From: CAZHPR01 sp964534305 | Lineage (GTDB): Bacteria > Patescibacteriota > Minisyncoccia > Phycocordibacterales > WO2-35-19 | DNA: 64,000 nt | Direction of reading: 5' to 3' | Assembly (NCBI GenBank): GCA_964534305.1 | Contig: CAZHPR010000003.1 | Coordinates: forward strand, 1-64,000 | Shown: piece after piece, positions 24,460-32,952 of the stretch | Numbering within the stretch: position 1 is the stretch's first letter | Layout: the number at the start of each line of letters is the position of its first letter | Made by a program: the position numbers and the translations under genes | The notes under the pieces: model-generated | What the model was told of the DNA's origin: nothing | What the model saw: only the letters and a program-made list of their open reading frames with translations | Database searches by the model: none

Positions 24460-25736
24460 ATGGAGAAACAGAAGAGAAAATTTAGAAATTTTGCAATATC
24501 CCTAAAAGTGGGATTTTTCTTGGCATTAAGACAGATCAAAAGGTCTAGTAAGGCAACGACCGCTCTTATTATATTTGTGATGACCCTAACTTTCTTAAAC
24601 TTGGTGGTGGTAAGGGGAGTCTTGGTGGGTCTCATAGAAGGTTCTATAAAAGTTTATAGAGAATATTCTACCGGAGAAGTTTTTGTCTCCAAGTTGCCAA
24701 AGAAGGATTTTATAGAAAATAGTCCAAGAATAGTAGAGACGGTAAAAAATCTCCCTTGGGTTCAAAGTTTTTCTCCAAGATATCTTGAGTCGGGAACAAT
24801 AGAAGCTGATTATAAAAGTCGGGTGAAGCTAACGGACTTTCCAAACCAGGCGGCGGGAGTTATTGCCGGTATAGACCCAAACATGGAAGAAGACACAACC
24901 AAACTTTCTTCAAAAGTCGTGGAGGGTGAATTTCTTTCTCCGACGGATACAGAGTATATAATGCTCGGCTCGAGCCTTTTGAAAAAGTATGTGCCGGTTG
25001 ATTCTGCAAGCTTTACTTTCCTAGAAAATGTCGAGCCGGGCACAAGAGTTAGGGTAAGTGTAGGAGGTAATACAAGAGAGTTTACTGTCAAAGGTATAAT
25101 CCAAAGCAAAGCAGATGAAGTGGACTTTAGAGCTTATATTCTGGACTCAATGCTTCGCAATATGATAGGCAGGACAGATTATAATGTTGATGAGATCGCA
25201 ATAAAGTTGGAACCCGGGACGGATCCAAACTTTGTAAAGGAGGCTCTGATACGTTCTGGAGTTTCGGAGACGGCGAGAGTGCAGACTGCCGAAGATGCTT
25301 TGCCAAAGTTTGTTATAGATATCAAAAATACTTTTGCTATTTTGGGTAATGTGGTTGGTTCTATCGGTCTAGTAGTCGCTTCAATTACCATATTTATTGT
25401 TATCTTTGTAAACGCAATCACAAGAAGAAAGTTTATTGGAATACTCAAAGGTATTGGTATCAGCTCCTCTGCAATTGAGATTGCTTATGTATTTCAGTCA
25501 TTATTTTATGCGATACTTGGTATCGGCGTCGGGCTACTTATCCTCATGGTTTTCTTGTCCCTTTCATTGCGGCAAATCCGATTAAGTTTCCATTTAGTGA
25601 TGGTATCCTTGTTGCTGAAGTCCCGGCCACATTCTTTAGGGTATTCTTGCTTTCAGTTGCGACCCTCATCGCTGGATTTATCCCAGCAAGGATCGTGGTA
25701 AAGAGAAATACCCTGGATTCGATACTAGGACGGTAA
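24460..25736 (+). CDS. ABC transporter permease (MacB/FtsX type), frameshifted near 3' end
   Basis: An N-terminal helix (~28-50), a large extracytoplasmic MacB_PCD-like domain (~55-290) and C-terminal helices (~290-400) of the FtsX fold. The uninterrupted frame ends at 25701 with a non-membrane tail. Adding one T to the TTTT run at 25550-25553 restores VPFIAANPIKFPFSDG..PARIVVKRNTLDSILGR up to TAA at 25734-25736, the expected family end (about 425 residues). So this is either a single-base assembly error or a recent real lesion. Partner of the ATPase and adaptor genes downstream; together a MacAB-like tripartite exporter, or in a monoderm setting a peptide/lipid exporter. Confidence 0.85.
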
Positions 25737-25826
25737 CCCACTAATCCACAAATTTATGCAAATTTTAACGAATAAAATATTGGCCAAGATTGGTGTATAT
25801 TAGTAATTGGAGGGTATAATTTTCGT

Positions 25827-26516
25827 ATGATTATTGAAGTAAAAAATTTGGTAAAGTCGTTTAAGACGGGAGACAAGGAACTCGTGGTTCTAAACGGTAT
25901 GTCTTTTTCTGTTGAATCTGGAGAATTTTTCTCTATTATCGGAAGGTCCGGTTCGGGAAAATCAACCTTACTTTATCAGCTGGGTCTCTTAGATCACGCA
26001 AACTCTGGTGAGATTGTGATAGATGGGGTAAATGTATCAACTTTGGACAACGAAGAGAGGACAGAATTTAGACTCAAAGAACTCGGCTATGTTTTTCAAG
26101 ATTATGCTCTGGTGCCTGAGCTTTCTGCACTAGAGAATACCGTGGTACCACTCCTGATGCAGGGGTTAGAAAAAAAGGTAGCTTATGAAAAGGCAAAAAA
26201 GGCGCTAGAGAAAATAGGGCTCGGAGAAAGACTTTTTAACTTACCCAACCAACTCTCGGGAGGTGAACAACAGAGAGTCTCTATTGCAAGAGCGATTGCG
26301 CACGATCCAAAAATAATATTTGCAGATGAACCGACTGCAAACCTTGATTCTGAAACTGCGGATACGGTAATGAACACATTTATAGAACTTAATAAGAATG
26401 GACAAACTATAGTTATGGTTACTCACGAACCAGAGTACGCGAGACTAACAAAGAGAGCAATGAAGATTGGAGACGGTAAAATCCTTATGGATGGTAGTCC
26501 TGAGTCGGTTATGTAA
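25827..26516 (+). CDS. ABC transporter ATP-binding protein (LolD/MacB type)
   Basis: 229 residues. Walker A GRSGSGKST, Q-loop FQDYALVPELSALENT, signature LSGGEQQRVSIARA, Walker B IIFADEPTANLDSETAD, H-loop VMVTHEPEYA. Sequence and length match the LolD/MacB/FtsE-like ATPase group that pairs with FtsX-fold permeases. Positioned between permease and membrane-fusion gene, 40 bases before the latter. Energises the exporter. Confidence 0.93.
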   Translation: MIIEVKNLVKSFKTGDKELVVLNGMSFSVESGEFFSIIGRSGSGKSTLLYQLGLLDHANSGEIVIDGVNVSTLDNEERTEFRLKELGYVFQDYALVPELSALENTVVPLLMQGLEKKVAYEKAKKALEKIGLGERLFNLPNQLSGGEQQRVSIARAIAHDPKIIFADEPTANLDSETADTVMNTFIELNKNGQTIVMVTHEPEYARLTKRAMKIGDGKILMDGSPESVM

Positions 26517-26556
26517 TGTTTGAAAAAAATTTCTAAAAAAAGTATAATATTGGCTT

Positions 26557-28050
26557 ATGTTAACAAAAATCACTTCTTTTTTTTCTGGACTTTCAAAAAA
26601 AACAAAGATAATTGGTATACTTGTCCTACTTTTTTTGGCCTTTGTCTTAATTTCAAAAAACGGCAAAACAGAAAAGCAGTTTTTTACAGTCACAAGGTCT
26701 GATGTTGTAGAAGAAGTTGCTTCAACTGGTAAGGTCAAGCCGGCCGAAGAGGTAGATCTTGGTTTTGATAGGTCTGGTAGAGTACTTTCTGTATATAAGA
26801 GGGTGGGAGACAGTGTAAAAAAGGGAGAGGTGATAGCTTCTCTTGAATCGGGAGATGCCTCTAGTGACTTAGAGAAGGCAAAAGCGGTTTTGCTTGAGGA
26901 AAATATAAAACTTCAGAATATAAAAATAAGCTCACCGACTACCAGGGCAATTGCAGAGGAGACCATGCGCAATGCTCTTCGAGATGCCTTTGCCTCAGCT
27001 GATGATGCGGTTAGAAACAAAGCTGATCAGTTTTTCCAGAATACTTCCATTAACCCTAGGTTTGAAGTGACTTTTGAAGACGGCAACTTCAAGCATTACT
27101 TTAGTGTCTCTACTGATATATCTGCGGATTTAAATAATAGGAGGAAAAATATTGAAGTATTGCTAAATGATTGGGAGAATAAACTCTCAAAAATAAAAGT
27201 AGATGATTATTCTAACTTTTCAAACGAGACAATAACTAACCTCGGTATAATTGCTACCTTTTTAGACCGGATGGCAGCAGCGGTCAACTCTTTTGCTCCA
27301 GCCGACTTTTCTTATGAGACGACAGTCAGCGGTTATAAGAGTTCTATAAATACAGCGAGGACAAATATAACTACGGCCACTACTGATGTGGTTACTGCAA
27401 GAGAGAAGTTGAAAAACGCTCCTACTCAGATAGGTCAAGGTTTTAATGATGTGCTAGAGCAGGAAGCAAAGGTTGCTCAAGCGAGAGCTGCTGTTTCTTC
27501 TTTGGAATCTTCTCTTGCGAAGTATCGTATAGTCGCTCCTTTTGATGGGGTAGTAACGGTGCAAGACGCAGAGGTTGGAGGTACTGTCTCGGCTGGTTCC
27601 CCAATAGTTTCTGTAATAAGTAGTGACAAGATGTATATAGAAGCAAATATTTCTGAGATCCACATAGGTAAAGTCGCTGTGGGTAATAAGGTCAAGATAA
27701 CCTTTGACGCCTTCAAAGATAGGGAATTTGTGGGCAGTGTGTATTTTATTGAACCTGGTGATGTTGTGATAGATGGTGTTGTAAATTATAAAATCAGAGT
27801 TGATATTGAGGGAGACAACTCAAGTATAAAATCTGGACTAACATCAAACCTAAAAGTAGAAACTTCAAAGAGAGAAAATGTTATAAGTATTCCTCTCTAT
27901 GCGGTTGTAGAAGAGGAGGGTAAAAATTTTGTAGAAGTACAGAAAGGCAAAGATGTAAGTAGGGTAGAGGTAAACTTGGGCCTCTCTGGTAATAATGGAA
28001 TGGTTGAGGTCCTCTCTGGTGTTGGAGAAGGAGAGGTATTATCTTACTAA
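26557..28050 (+). CDS. Membrane-fusion/adaptor protein (HlyD/MacA family)
   Basis: 497 residues: N-terminal transmembrane helix (~17-33), first lipoyl half-motif GRVLSVYKRVGDSVKKGEVIASLES (around 75-100), long helical hairpin (~100-310), second lipoyl half (FDGVVTVQDAEVGGTVSAGSP) and beta-barrel/membrane-proximal domains. Longer than MacA (~370) mainly because of an extended helical region. In organisms without an outer membrane such adaptors work with MacB-like permeases in peptide or antibiotic export. Third gene of the exporter operon and followed after 16 bases by a DsbA-like gene. Confidence 0.9.
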   Translation: MLTKITSFFSGLSKKTKIIGILVLLFLAFVLISKNGKTEKQFFTVTRSDVVEEVASTGKVKPAEEVDLGFDRSGRVLSVYKRVGDSVKKGEVIASLESGDASSDLEKAKAVLLEENIKLQNIKISSPTTRAIAEETMRNALRDAFASADDAVRNKADQFFQNTSINPRFEVTFEDGNFKHYFSVSTDISADLNNRRKNIEVLLNDWENKLSKIKVDDYSNFSNETITNLGIIATFLDRMAAAVNSFAPADFSYETTVSGYKSSINTARTNITTATTDVVTAREKLKNAPTQIGQGFNDVLEQEAKVAQARAAVSSLESSLAKYRIVAPFDGVVTVQDAEVGGTVSAGSPIVSVISSDKMYIEANISEIHIGKVAVGNKVKITFDAFKDREFVGSVYFIEPGDVVIDGVVNYKIRVDIEGDNSSIKSGLTSNLKVETSKRENVISIPLYAVVEEEGKNFVEVQKGKDVSRVEVNLGLSGNNGMVEVLSGVGEGEVLSY

Positions 28051-28066
28051 ATAATAAAAACAAAAA

Positions 28067-28798
28067 ATGTTTGGAAAATTTTTTCACAAAGAAGAAGGGC
28101 TTAGTGTTCAGGGCAGTATAATAATCGCTTCTATTGTAATTGCGCTCAGTATCCTCCTCGGAGCAAACAAAATAGCGAGTGGTGGTTTTGTAAATGTTGG
28201 TACAAAAAATATTGGCTCCAACAATCCTACTGTCCAAACTGGTGGTAAGGTAAAGGTAGAAGAGAGAAAGGACGCGGCGCGTGTTGGTGGAGGCAAGGTG
28301 ACAATAGTTGAGTTTAGCGATTTTCAGTGCCCATTTTGTCAAAACTTTTTTAATGGAGCTTACAAGGAGATCAAAGAGAAATATATAGATACTGGTAAGG
28401 TAACACTTATCTACAGACATTTGCCGCTCTCGCAGATACACCCAGATGCTCAAAAGGCGGCTGAGGCAGCAGAGTGTGCAAACAGGCAAGGGAAGTTTTT
28501 TAGCTACCATGATATGCTCTTCCAAAAGATGATCCCTATCTCGCAGTCAAACCCAAAGGGTGGTGGACTCGATATTGCTAGCCTCAAGAGGTATGCAGTA
28601 GACCTCGGACTTGATACGGCTAGGTTTAATACTTGTCTTGATAATGGTGAGGCTAAGAAGGTTGTCGAAGAAGATATCTCTCTTGCTACAAAGCTCGGCA
28701 TAACCGGAACTCCGACTCTCTTTGTCGATGGTGTAAAGATTGTCGGCGCGCAACCTTTCCCGGTCTTTGAGCAGGCAATCGAGGAGGCGTTGAAATAA
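28067..28798 (+). CDS. DsbA-family thiol oxidoreductase, membrane-anchored
   Basis: 243 residues. Transmembrane anchor (~16-34), thioredoxin-fold with active site Cys88-Pro-Phe-Cys91 (VEFSDFQCPFCQNF) and the cis-Pro loop GITGTPTLFVDG. The helical insert is of the BdbD/DsbA type. It should introduce or shuffle disulfides in exported proteins; several surface proteins in this window are Cys-rich (for example the one at 32949). Last gene of the exporter operon; ends in a strong terminator. Confidence 0.92.
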   Translation: MFGKFFHKEEGLSVQGSIIIASIVIALSILLGANKIASGGFVNVGTKNIGSNNPTVQTGGKVKVEERKDAARVGGGKVTIVEFSDFQCPFCQNFFNGAYKEIKEKYIDTGKVTLIYRHLPLSQIHPDAQKAAEAAECANRQGKFFSYHDMLFQKMIPISQSNPKGGGLDIASLKRYAVDLGLDTARFNTCLDNGEAKKVVEEDISLATKLGITGTPTLFVDGVKIVGAQPFPVFEQAIEEALK

Positions 28799-28819
28799 AA
28801 TAAATTTGAAAAGTGGAAG

Positions 28820-28849
28820 GGCCCCGGTCTGCCTTGGCAGACCGGGGCC
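28820..28849. terminator. Perfect 14-bp hairpin between convergent genes
   Basis: GGCCCCGGTCTGCC and its exact complement around a TT loop. T-rich sequence follows on both strands, so it likely serves both the dsbA-like gene and the convergent subtilase. Confidence 0.9.
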
Positions 28850-28854
28850 TCTTG

Positions 28855-30120
28855 CTATTTGTTTGGAGTGAAGTCCTTGAGCAGGACTTTGGCTGTGCTC
28901 GGTAAAAACCTCTTGCCGTCCGACTTTACCAAGCTCAATACGTTGCTTGATTGTCGGAATCCGAAAATGTTGTCCGGAAGTCTGAAGACTATCTGTGCAC
29001 TCGGCACAAAAATCATTTCCAGAGGTCTCTCGTTCAGGAAGACTTGGCAGTTCTCGAGGTTCTTGCCCCAGATAACTCCAAAGTCTCCTCTGCTGAATTC
29101 GTGGTTGCCGCTCTGCCACCCAATGAATCCATAGACTTCGGGGACTTCGGGCAAAGCGCTGCCTCTTAGGAGAGCGAGGGAATTTTGGATATCCAGGATA
29201 CCCGGAATCCCCGTCTGACCCAACAGAGCTGGAGAGAATCTCGATCCAGCAAGGAGTGCCTGTTTCAGAACACTCGGAGTTATTACCTCTCCAGGTTTTT
29301 CTCCGAGTATCTCTTCGGCGATGAAGGTCGCGGCCCCAGAGACGTGGGGCGCCGAAATTGAGGTGCCGCAGGCATTCCCGTAGGTATTACCTCCAGGGCT
29401 TGCGGTCGTGGTGTATCCACACCATGGGGCAGAGATACTCACCTCTTTACCACGGCTAGATCCAGAGGACTGGAAGCTGTCCTTGCTGTCTACGCCTCCA
29501 ACGCATATCACGTTTGGCAGATGCGAGGCGGCGCAAGGGTAGATATCCTCAGTGTTTTGATACGGGTCGTTACCCGCACCAACAACGAAGAGAGCTTTCC
29601 CTTTGAGAGAAAACAGAATTTCTTCCCAGCGCTTCTTCTCCGCGATGCTTCCTTCCCAAAGAGCGAAGCTCATGTTGACCACGAGCAATCGATAGGGGAG
29701 GTTGTGCAGAGAGATGACTGCTCGGAATACTTCTTCCTTGTCGGTGTAGAGGATACCATCCTCGTTAACCTTGTTGACCCTCATGGGTATCACGTCGGCT
29801 TGCCGAGAGATACCCTTGATGCCGGCGGCGTTGCCAGTGATGGCCGCCGCAATGCCGGTGACCGCGGTACCGTGACCCTTGAGGTCTTCGAAATTTTTGG
29901 TTAACAGAGGGTTGAACCGGCCAGAGAGATCCTCATGGCTGGAAACTCCGCTGTCCAAAAACACCAATGCGAGGTCTCCAACCCCAATCTTCCCACTCCT
30001 CACTTCAGAGGGGAGGAAATTGATCTGTTTGAATGTTGCCTGCTGTCTAGACGACAGCGGGTCTACGATAACTCCCTGCGCAAAAGCACAGAGAATAAAA
30101 ATAATCATGAGACGATTCAT
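28855..30120 (-). CDS. Secreted subtilisin-like protease (S8), GC-rich foreign-looking gene
   Basis: 421 residues. Signal peptide (MNRLMIIFILCAFAQG), then the S8 domain without a clear I9 propeptide: Asp56 (VFLDSGVSSHEDL), His83 (KGHGTAVTG), Asn184 (GAGNDP), Ser254 (CGTSISAPHVSG), so the triad and oxyanion Asn are intact. The C-terminal ~90 residues (YGFIGWQSGNHEF..) resemble the C-terminal modules of proteins like its neighbour. AGGAGGAAAG lies just before ATG, and a promoter overlaps the terminator of the upstream gene. Visibly richer in G+C than core genes; probably transferred together with the gene at 30250-32274. Confidence 0.88.
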   Translation of the reverse strand: MNRLMIIFILCAFAQGVIVDPLSSRQQATFKQINFLPSEVRSGKIGVGDLALVFLDSGVSSHEDLSGRFNPLLTKNFEDLKGHGTAVTGIAAAITGNAAGIKGISRQADVIPMRVNKVNEDGILYTDKEEVFRAVISLHNLPYRLLVVNMSFALWEGSIAEKKRWEEILFSLKGKALFVVGAGNDPYQNTEDIYPCAASHLPNVICVGGVDSKDSFQSSGSSRGKEVSISAPWCGYTTTASPGGNTYGNACGTSISAPHVSGAATFIAEEILGEKPGEVITPSVLKQALLAGSRFSPALLGQTGIPGILDIQNSLALLRGSALPEVPEVYGFIGWQSGNHEFSRGDFGVIWGKNLENCQVFLNERPLEMIFVPSAQIVFRLPDNIFGFRQSSNVLSLVKSDGKRFLPSTAKVLLKDFTPNK

Positions 30121-30173
30121 ACTTTCCTCCTCTCTTTATTCTGCTCTCAATGTGCTTGTCTTTTTCTGTCTTT

Positions 30174-30201
30174 ATTATACTAAAAATAAATAAAAAAGCA
30201 A
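30174..30201 (-). promoter_or_regulatory. Promoter of the GC-rich subtilase
   Basis: Minus strand TTGCTT (30196-30201), 16-bp AT spacer, TATAAT (30174-30179). It shares its -35 region with the T tract of the terminator of the upstream gene. The leader of about 47 bases ends in GAGGAGGAAAG. Confidence 0.65.
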
Positions 30202-30226
30202 CCCCGGCACGTCTAGCGTGCCGGGG
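30202..30226 (-). terminator. Terminator of the TIGR03437-type gene
   Basis: Perfect 10-bp stem CCCCGGCACG/CGTGCCGGGG with TCTAG loop; on the minus strand it is followed by TTGCTTTTTTATTT. A smaller AGAGCC/GGCTCT hairpin lies just upstream next to the stop codon. Confidence 0.9.
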
Positions 30227-30249
30227 AAGGTTGTAGAGCCGTGGGGGCT

Positions 30250-32274
30250 CTACTCAAGAACTGCTGCATTGACCTGATATAGGCCAATGAATCCAGGCGC
30301 AAGGCCTGAGAAGAACAACTCTTTTACCGGCGTACCGGCAATGTTGTTCGGGACGAATTCCGTCCTGTAAAGAGCGTCAGCGGGGGTGGGACTACCGGAC
30401 TCCACGCTGGGGTTGGTTTTACCCAAACCTGTCGCGTAGTATGTCCGTACTCCACCACTTTCAGAAAAGTATGGATCCCCACTCGGGAGCCTCAAGGTAC
30501 AGGGAGAAGTAGCTCTTACGAGGATACTGATCTCCGGTCCTTTCACTCCCGCTACTTCCACCCAAAGCCTGACCTGACCTTCCGGTGTCTCATACGGCAC
30601 CTGAAAGTTCACTTGACCCGGTGAAGCGAAGTAGAGAGGAACCATCTTCCCGTCAATGTAGACGGATGTCCCCGCAAGAACCGTCGGTAGGGACAGACTG
30701 CTGTAGAGAGCGATCCCTCCAGCTGAGAGGTTCTTCCCATAGAGCGACATGATCGCCCCTGGGGAGAACTGTCTGCACCCAGGCTCTGACTTCTCTTCGC
30801 TGTGGTAGAAGGGGGACGCAAATTTGTCTGGCCCGTACTCGGGTACTGGGGTCGTCGAGGTTGTTACTTCGACTAGGACGCTACTCTTTGCAGAGCCGCC
30901 GAACCCTAGTACCTCAACTTCATAAGTGGTATCCAACCTCGGCGAGACCGTAGCCTCACCGACTGTTGGTAAGTTGTCAAAGATGATAACCCCATTGGCT
31001 AAGAGCCGAACGGACTCACCACCCTGTGATTCCCACTTGATCTTTGCTTGCTCACCAGCAATGATTTTTGCTGGGGTTGCGGAGAGAGAGACAATCCTCG
31101 GTGTCACCGCCGTCATTCTCTCTGTGTAGAACACCCCAAGGGGACCTACACGGACAAGGAACGAAACATCTCCTCTGTCGGAGACTGTGACGTGGGGCAT
31201 TTCGATGTTCTGCACATCGACGGTCCCAATCTTACCGCCGGACACAACTACTTTCTGCAGACCCGTCTGGGTATTCACTAAAACAATTGTATCCTGGGTT
31301 TGCCGGCCAAAGCCGGCACCCGTCGCCACGGCCCATGGGCCGTTTAGACCCGAGAGCCATACTGGCTCGGAGGCGTTGAAGCCTCGAACCTCGTACACTC
31401 CCGCAATTCGTCCATCGCGGATGGCGCGGACAAAATATTTGCCGGCACTCTTGTAAAGAGCGGTGGCCGAGGTGTCTCTCGGTTCCACTAGCAATTGACA
31501 GCACTCGTCTCCACCGATTTGAAACGGGGAAAACTTGCCGTCCAGGCCCACGATACCGATCTCCGTCGCCACCTTGGTGGCGGGGTAGCGGTATCGCTCT
31601 GTCAGAAATCGTCCGTCATTCATCCTCCAAGCTTGGATAACGAAGTATCCCGCTTCGAGGGAGTGAACCTTCTCCAAAGAGCAGTTCATCCCGAAATTCG
31701 TCGTCGAGACGAGTCGGTAAATCCCGTACTCGTCATCAAAGGGTACACCACTCGGCATGCCGGCGGGTCTCCTTTTGTTAGCGATGAAGTATATCTTGCC
31801 GTCGGTCCCGACCGTGCCAGCGTAGAGCCTTTCCAAGGCTCCTGGCCCAAAGTTGTTGCCGATACTGGTGCAGACCCTGCTTGCGACCCCGTTCTCAACT
31901 TTGTCCAAATAAGTCTGTGCAAGTCGATTCTCGGGGTAGTTAGGGGCCACAGGCCCCAGAATGGACTGAACGTAGGTGACACCATTTTTTGAATAGGTGT
32001 CAGCCCACGCAATCTCACCCCTCCAGAGGGTTCTCTGGGGAAGTAGGTTGGTGGACACCTTGTCCACCAGAAGATTCGTTATCGTATTCGGTTTGATTTC
32101 GGCAAAGATACTCTGTATCCCGTTAGGACCAGTAGCAGAGGTGCCGAGCATCTGTAGGATGCTTCCATTGTAAGCGATACGATAGACTGTGATTTCCGGA
32201 GGCTTGCTTGCCACCGGCTCAATAGTTGCCAGCAAAGAGCTGGCAATCAGAACGAAAAGGGCGATTGCTCGCAT
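30250..32274 (-). CDS. Secreted protein with TIGR03437-type C-terminal domain
   Basis: 674 residues. Signal peptide (MRAIALFVLIASSLLATIEPVAS). The N-terminal ~390 residues look like a beta-propeller (repeating strands with GDVSFLVRVG, RDGRIAGVYEV). An Ig-like segment follows (~400-470, ARIIAGEQAKIKW). The last ~190 residues have the landmarks of the Solibacter-type TIGR03437 C-terminal domain: PGAIMSLYGKNLS, LPTVLAGTSVYIDG, YFASPGQVNFQVPYETPEG and APGFIGLYQVNAAVL. To my knowledge this domain is typical of Acidobacteria, so the gene is a good transfer candidate. It is G+C-rich, has GAGGAGGAGAG before ATG, its own promoter with a leader hairpin, and its own terminator. Exact function unknown; likely a surface protein. 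Confidence 0.8.
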   Translation of the reverse strand: MRAIALFVLIASSLLATIEPVASKPPEITVYRIAYNGSILQMLGTSATGPNGIQSIFAEIKPNTITNLLVDKVSTNLLPQRTLWRGEIAWADTYSKNGVTYVQSILGPVAPNYPENRLAQTYLDKVENGVASRVCTSIGNNFGPGALERLYAGTVGTDGKIYFIANKRRPAGMPSGVPFDDEYGIYRLVSTTNFGMNCSLEKVHSLEAGYFVIQAWRMNDGRFLTERYRYPATKVATEIGIVGLDGKFSPFQIGGDECCQLLVEPRDTSATALYKSAGKYFVRAIRDGRIAGVYEVRGFNASEPVWLSGLNGPWAVATGAGFGRQTQDTIVLVNTQTGLQKVVVSGGKIGTVDVQNIEMPHVTVSDRGDVSFLVRVGPLGVFYTERMTAVTPRIVSLSATPAKIIAGEQAKIKWESQGGESVRLLANGVIIFDNLPTVGEATVSPRLDTTYEVEVLGFGGSAKSSVLVEVTTSTTPVPEYGPDKFASPFYHSEEKSEPGCRQFSPGAIMSLYGKNLSAGGIALYSSLSLPTVLAGTSVYIDGKMVPLYFASPGQVNFQVPYETPEGQVRLWVEVAGVKGPEISILVRATSPCTLRLPSGDPYFSESGGVRTYYATGLGKTNPSVESGSPTPADALYRTEFVPNNIAGTPVKELFFSGLAPGFIGLYQVNAAVLE

Positions 32275-32304
32275 ATTCCTCTCTCCTCCTCTATGTCAAA
32301 TTAC

Positions 32305-32356
32305 CAGCCCTGCTTAGGGCTGTACACATAATAAACGATTTTTTACAAAAAGTCAA
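32305..32356 (-). promoter_or_regulatory. Promoter and leader hairpin of the TIGR03437-type gene
   Basis: Minus strand TTGACT (32351-32356), 17-bp spacer, TATTAT (32328-32333). In the leader, CAGCCCT/AGGGCTG (32305-32322, 4-base loop) forms a 7-bp hairpin just after the start site, perhaps stabilising the mRNA. Confidence 0.65.
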
Positions 32357-32457
32357 ATCTAAAAGGTAATATCTAAACTTTTTACAAAACCTTATCCACA
32401 CTATAAGTAATCTTCTGTGACAGTATGTTCTATAATTAAATAAACTTTATATCTACA

Positions 32458-32952
32458 ATGGATACACAAAATTCAAAATCTATCTACCCAATAATACTAA
32501 TTTTTCTAATTGGTTTGGCGGTGGTCTTTTATATCTGGAATCAGAATAAAAAGCCAGAAGTGCGAGAAGAAAAACCAAAAACTGAACAAAAGAGAGAGGT
32601 AGAATATTTAGGCGCAGAGTCTTTGCCTCCTGGGTTACCAGAAGATTTGCCTATGGAAGGGAGTCTTGGAATAAAAAGAAACGAGGTTGTAAACCTTACA
32701 CTCCCTAGTGGGAAGACAGAATCCCAATTTGTTAGATCTTTTTATTCAGAAAAAACAGTAGCAGAAAATTTGGAAACCTATAAAGACTACGTCTTGGGTA
32801 AAGGGTGGCAGTCTACTACCGAGATAACTGACGGCAAAAATTTTGCAATATTTACTGCTTATGACGCGGTAGAAAAGAAAAGATATAAGTTTGAGTTTGC
32901 TTATAATGAAAACACAGAAGATAATACCGTAACTGTTACGTTAATAAAATGA
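32458..32952 (+). CDS. Membrane-anchored hypothetical protein
   Basis: 164 residues: short polar N-terminus, one transmembrane helix (~9-27, IYPIILIFLIGLAVVFYIW), a Lys/Glu-rich linker and an outer alpha/beta domain (~60-164, QFVRSFYSEKTVAENLETYKDYVLGKGW) with the look of a small substrate-binding or pilus-minor-protein-like fold. Family not recognised. It overlaps the next gene by 4 bases (ATGA), so they are translated together. Confidence 0.7.
   Translation: MDTQNSKSIYPIILIFLIGLAVVFYIWNQNKKPEVREEKPKTEQKREVEYLGAESLPPGLPEDLPMEGSLGIKRNEVVNLTLPSGKTESQFVRSFYSEKTVAENLETYKDYVLGKGWQSTTEITDGKNFAIFTAYDAVEKKRYKFEFAYNENTEDNTVTVTLIK

Noticed and set aside
27881..29119. Long minus-strand open frames across the adaptor, dsbA-like and subtilase genes
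   Set aside because: Composition reflects codon structure of the real genes on the other strand or frame; no family motif, no ribosome-binding site.
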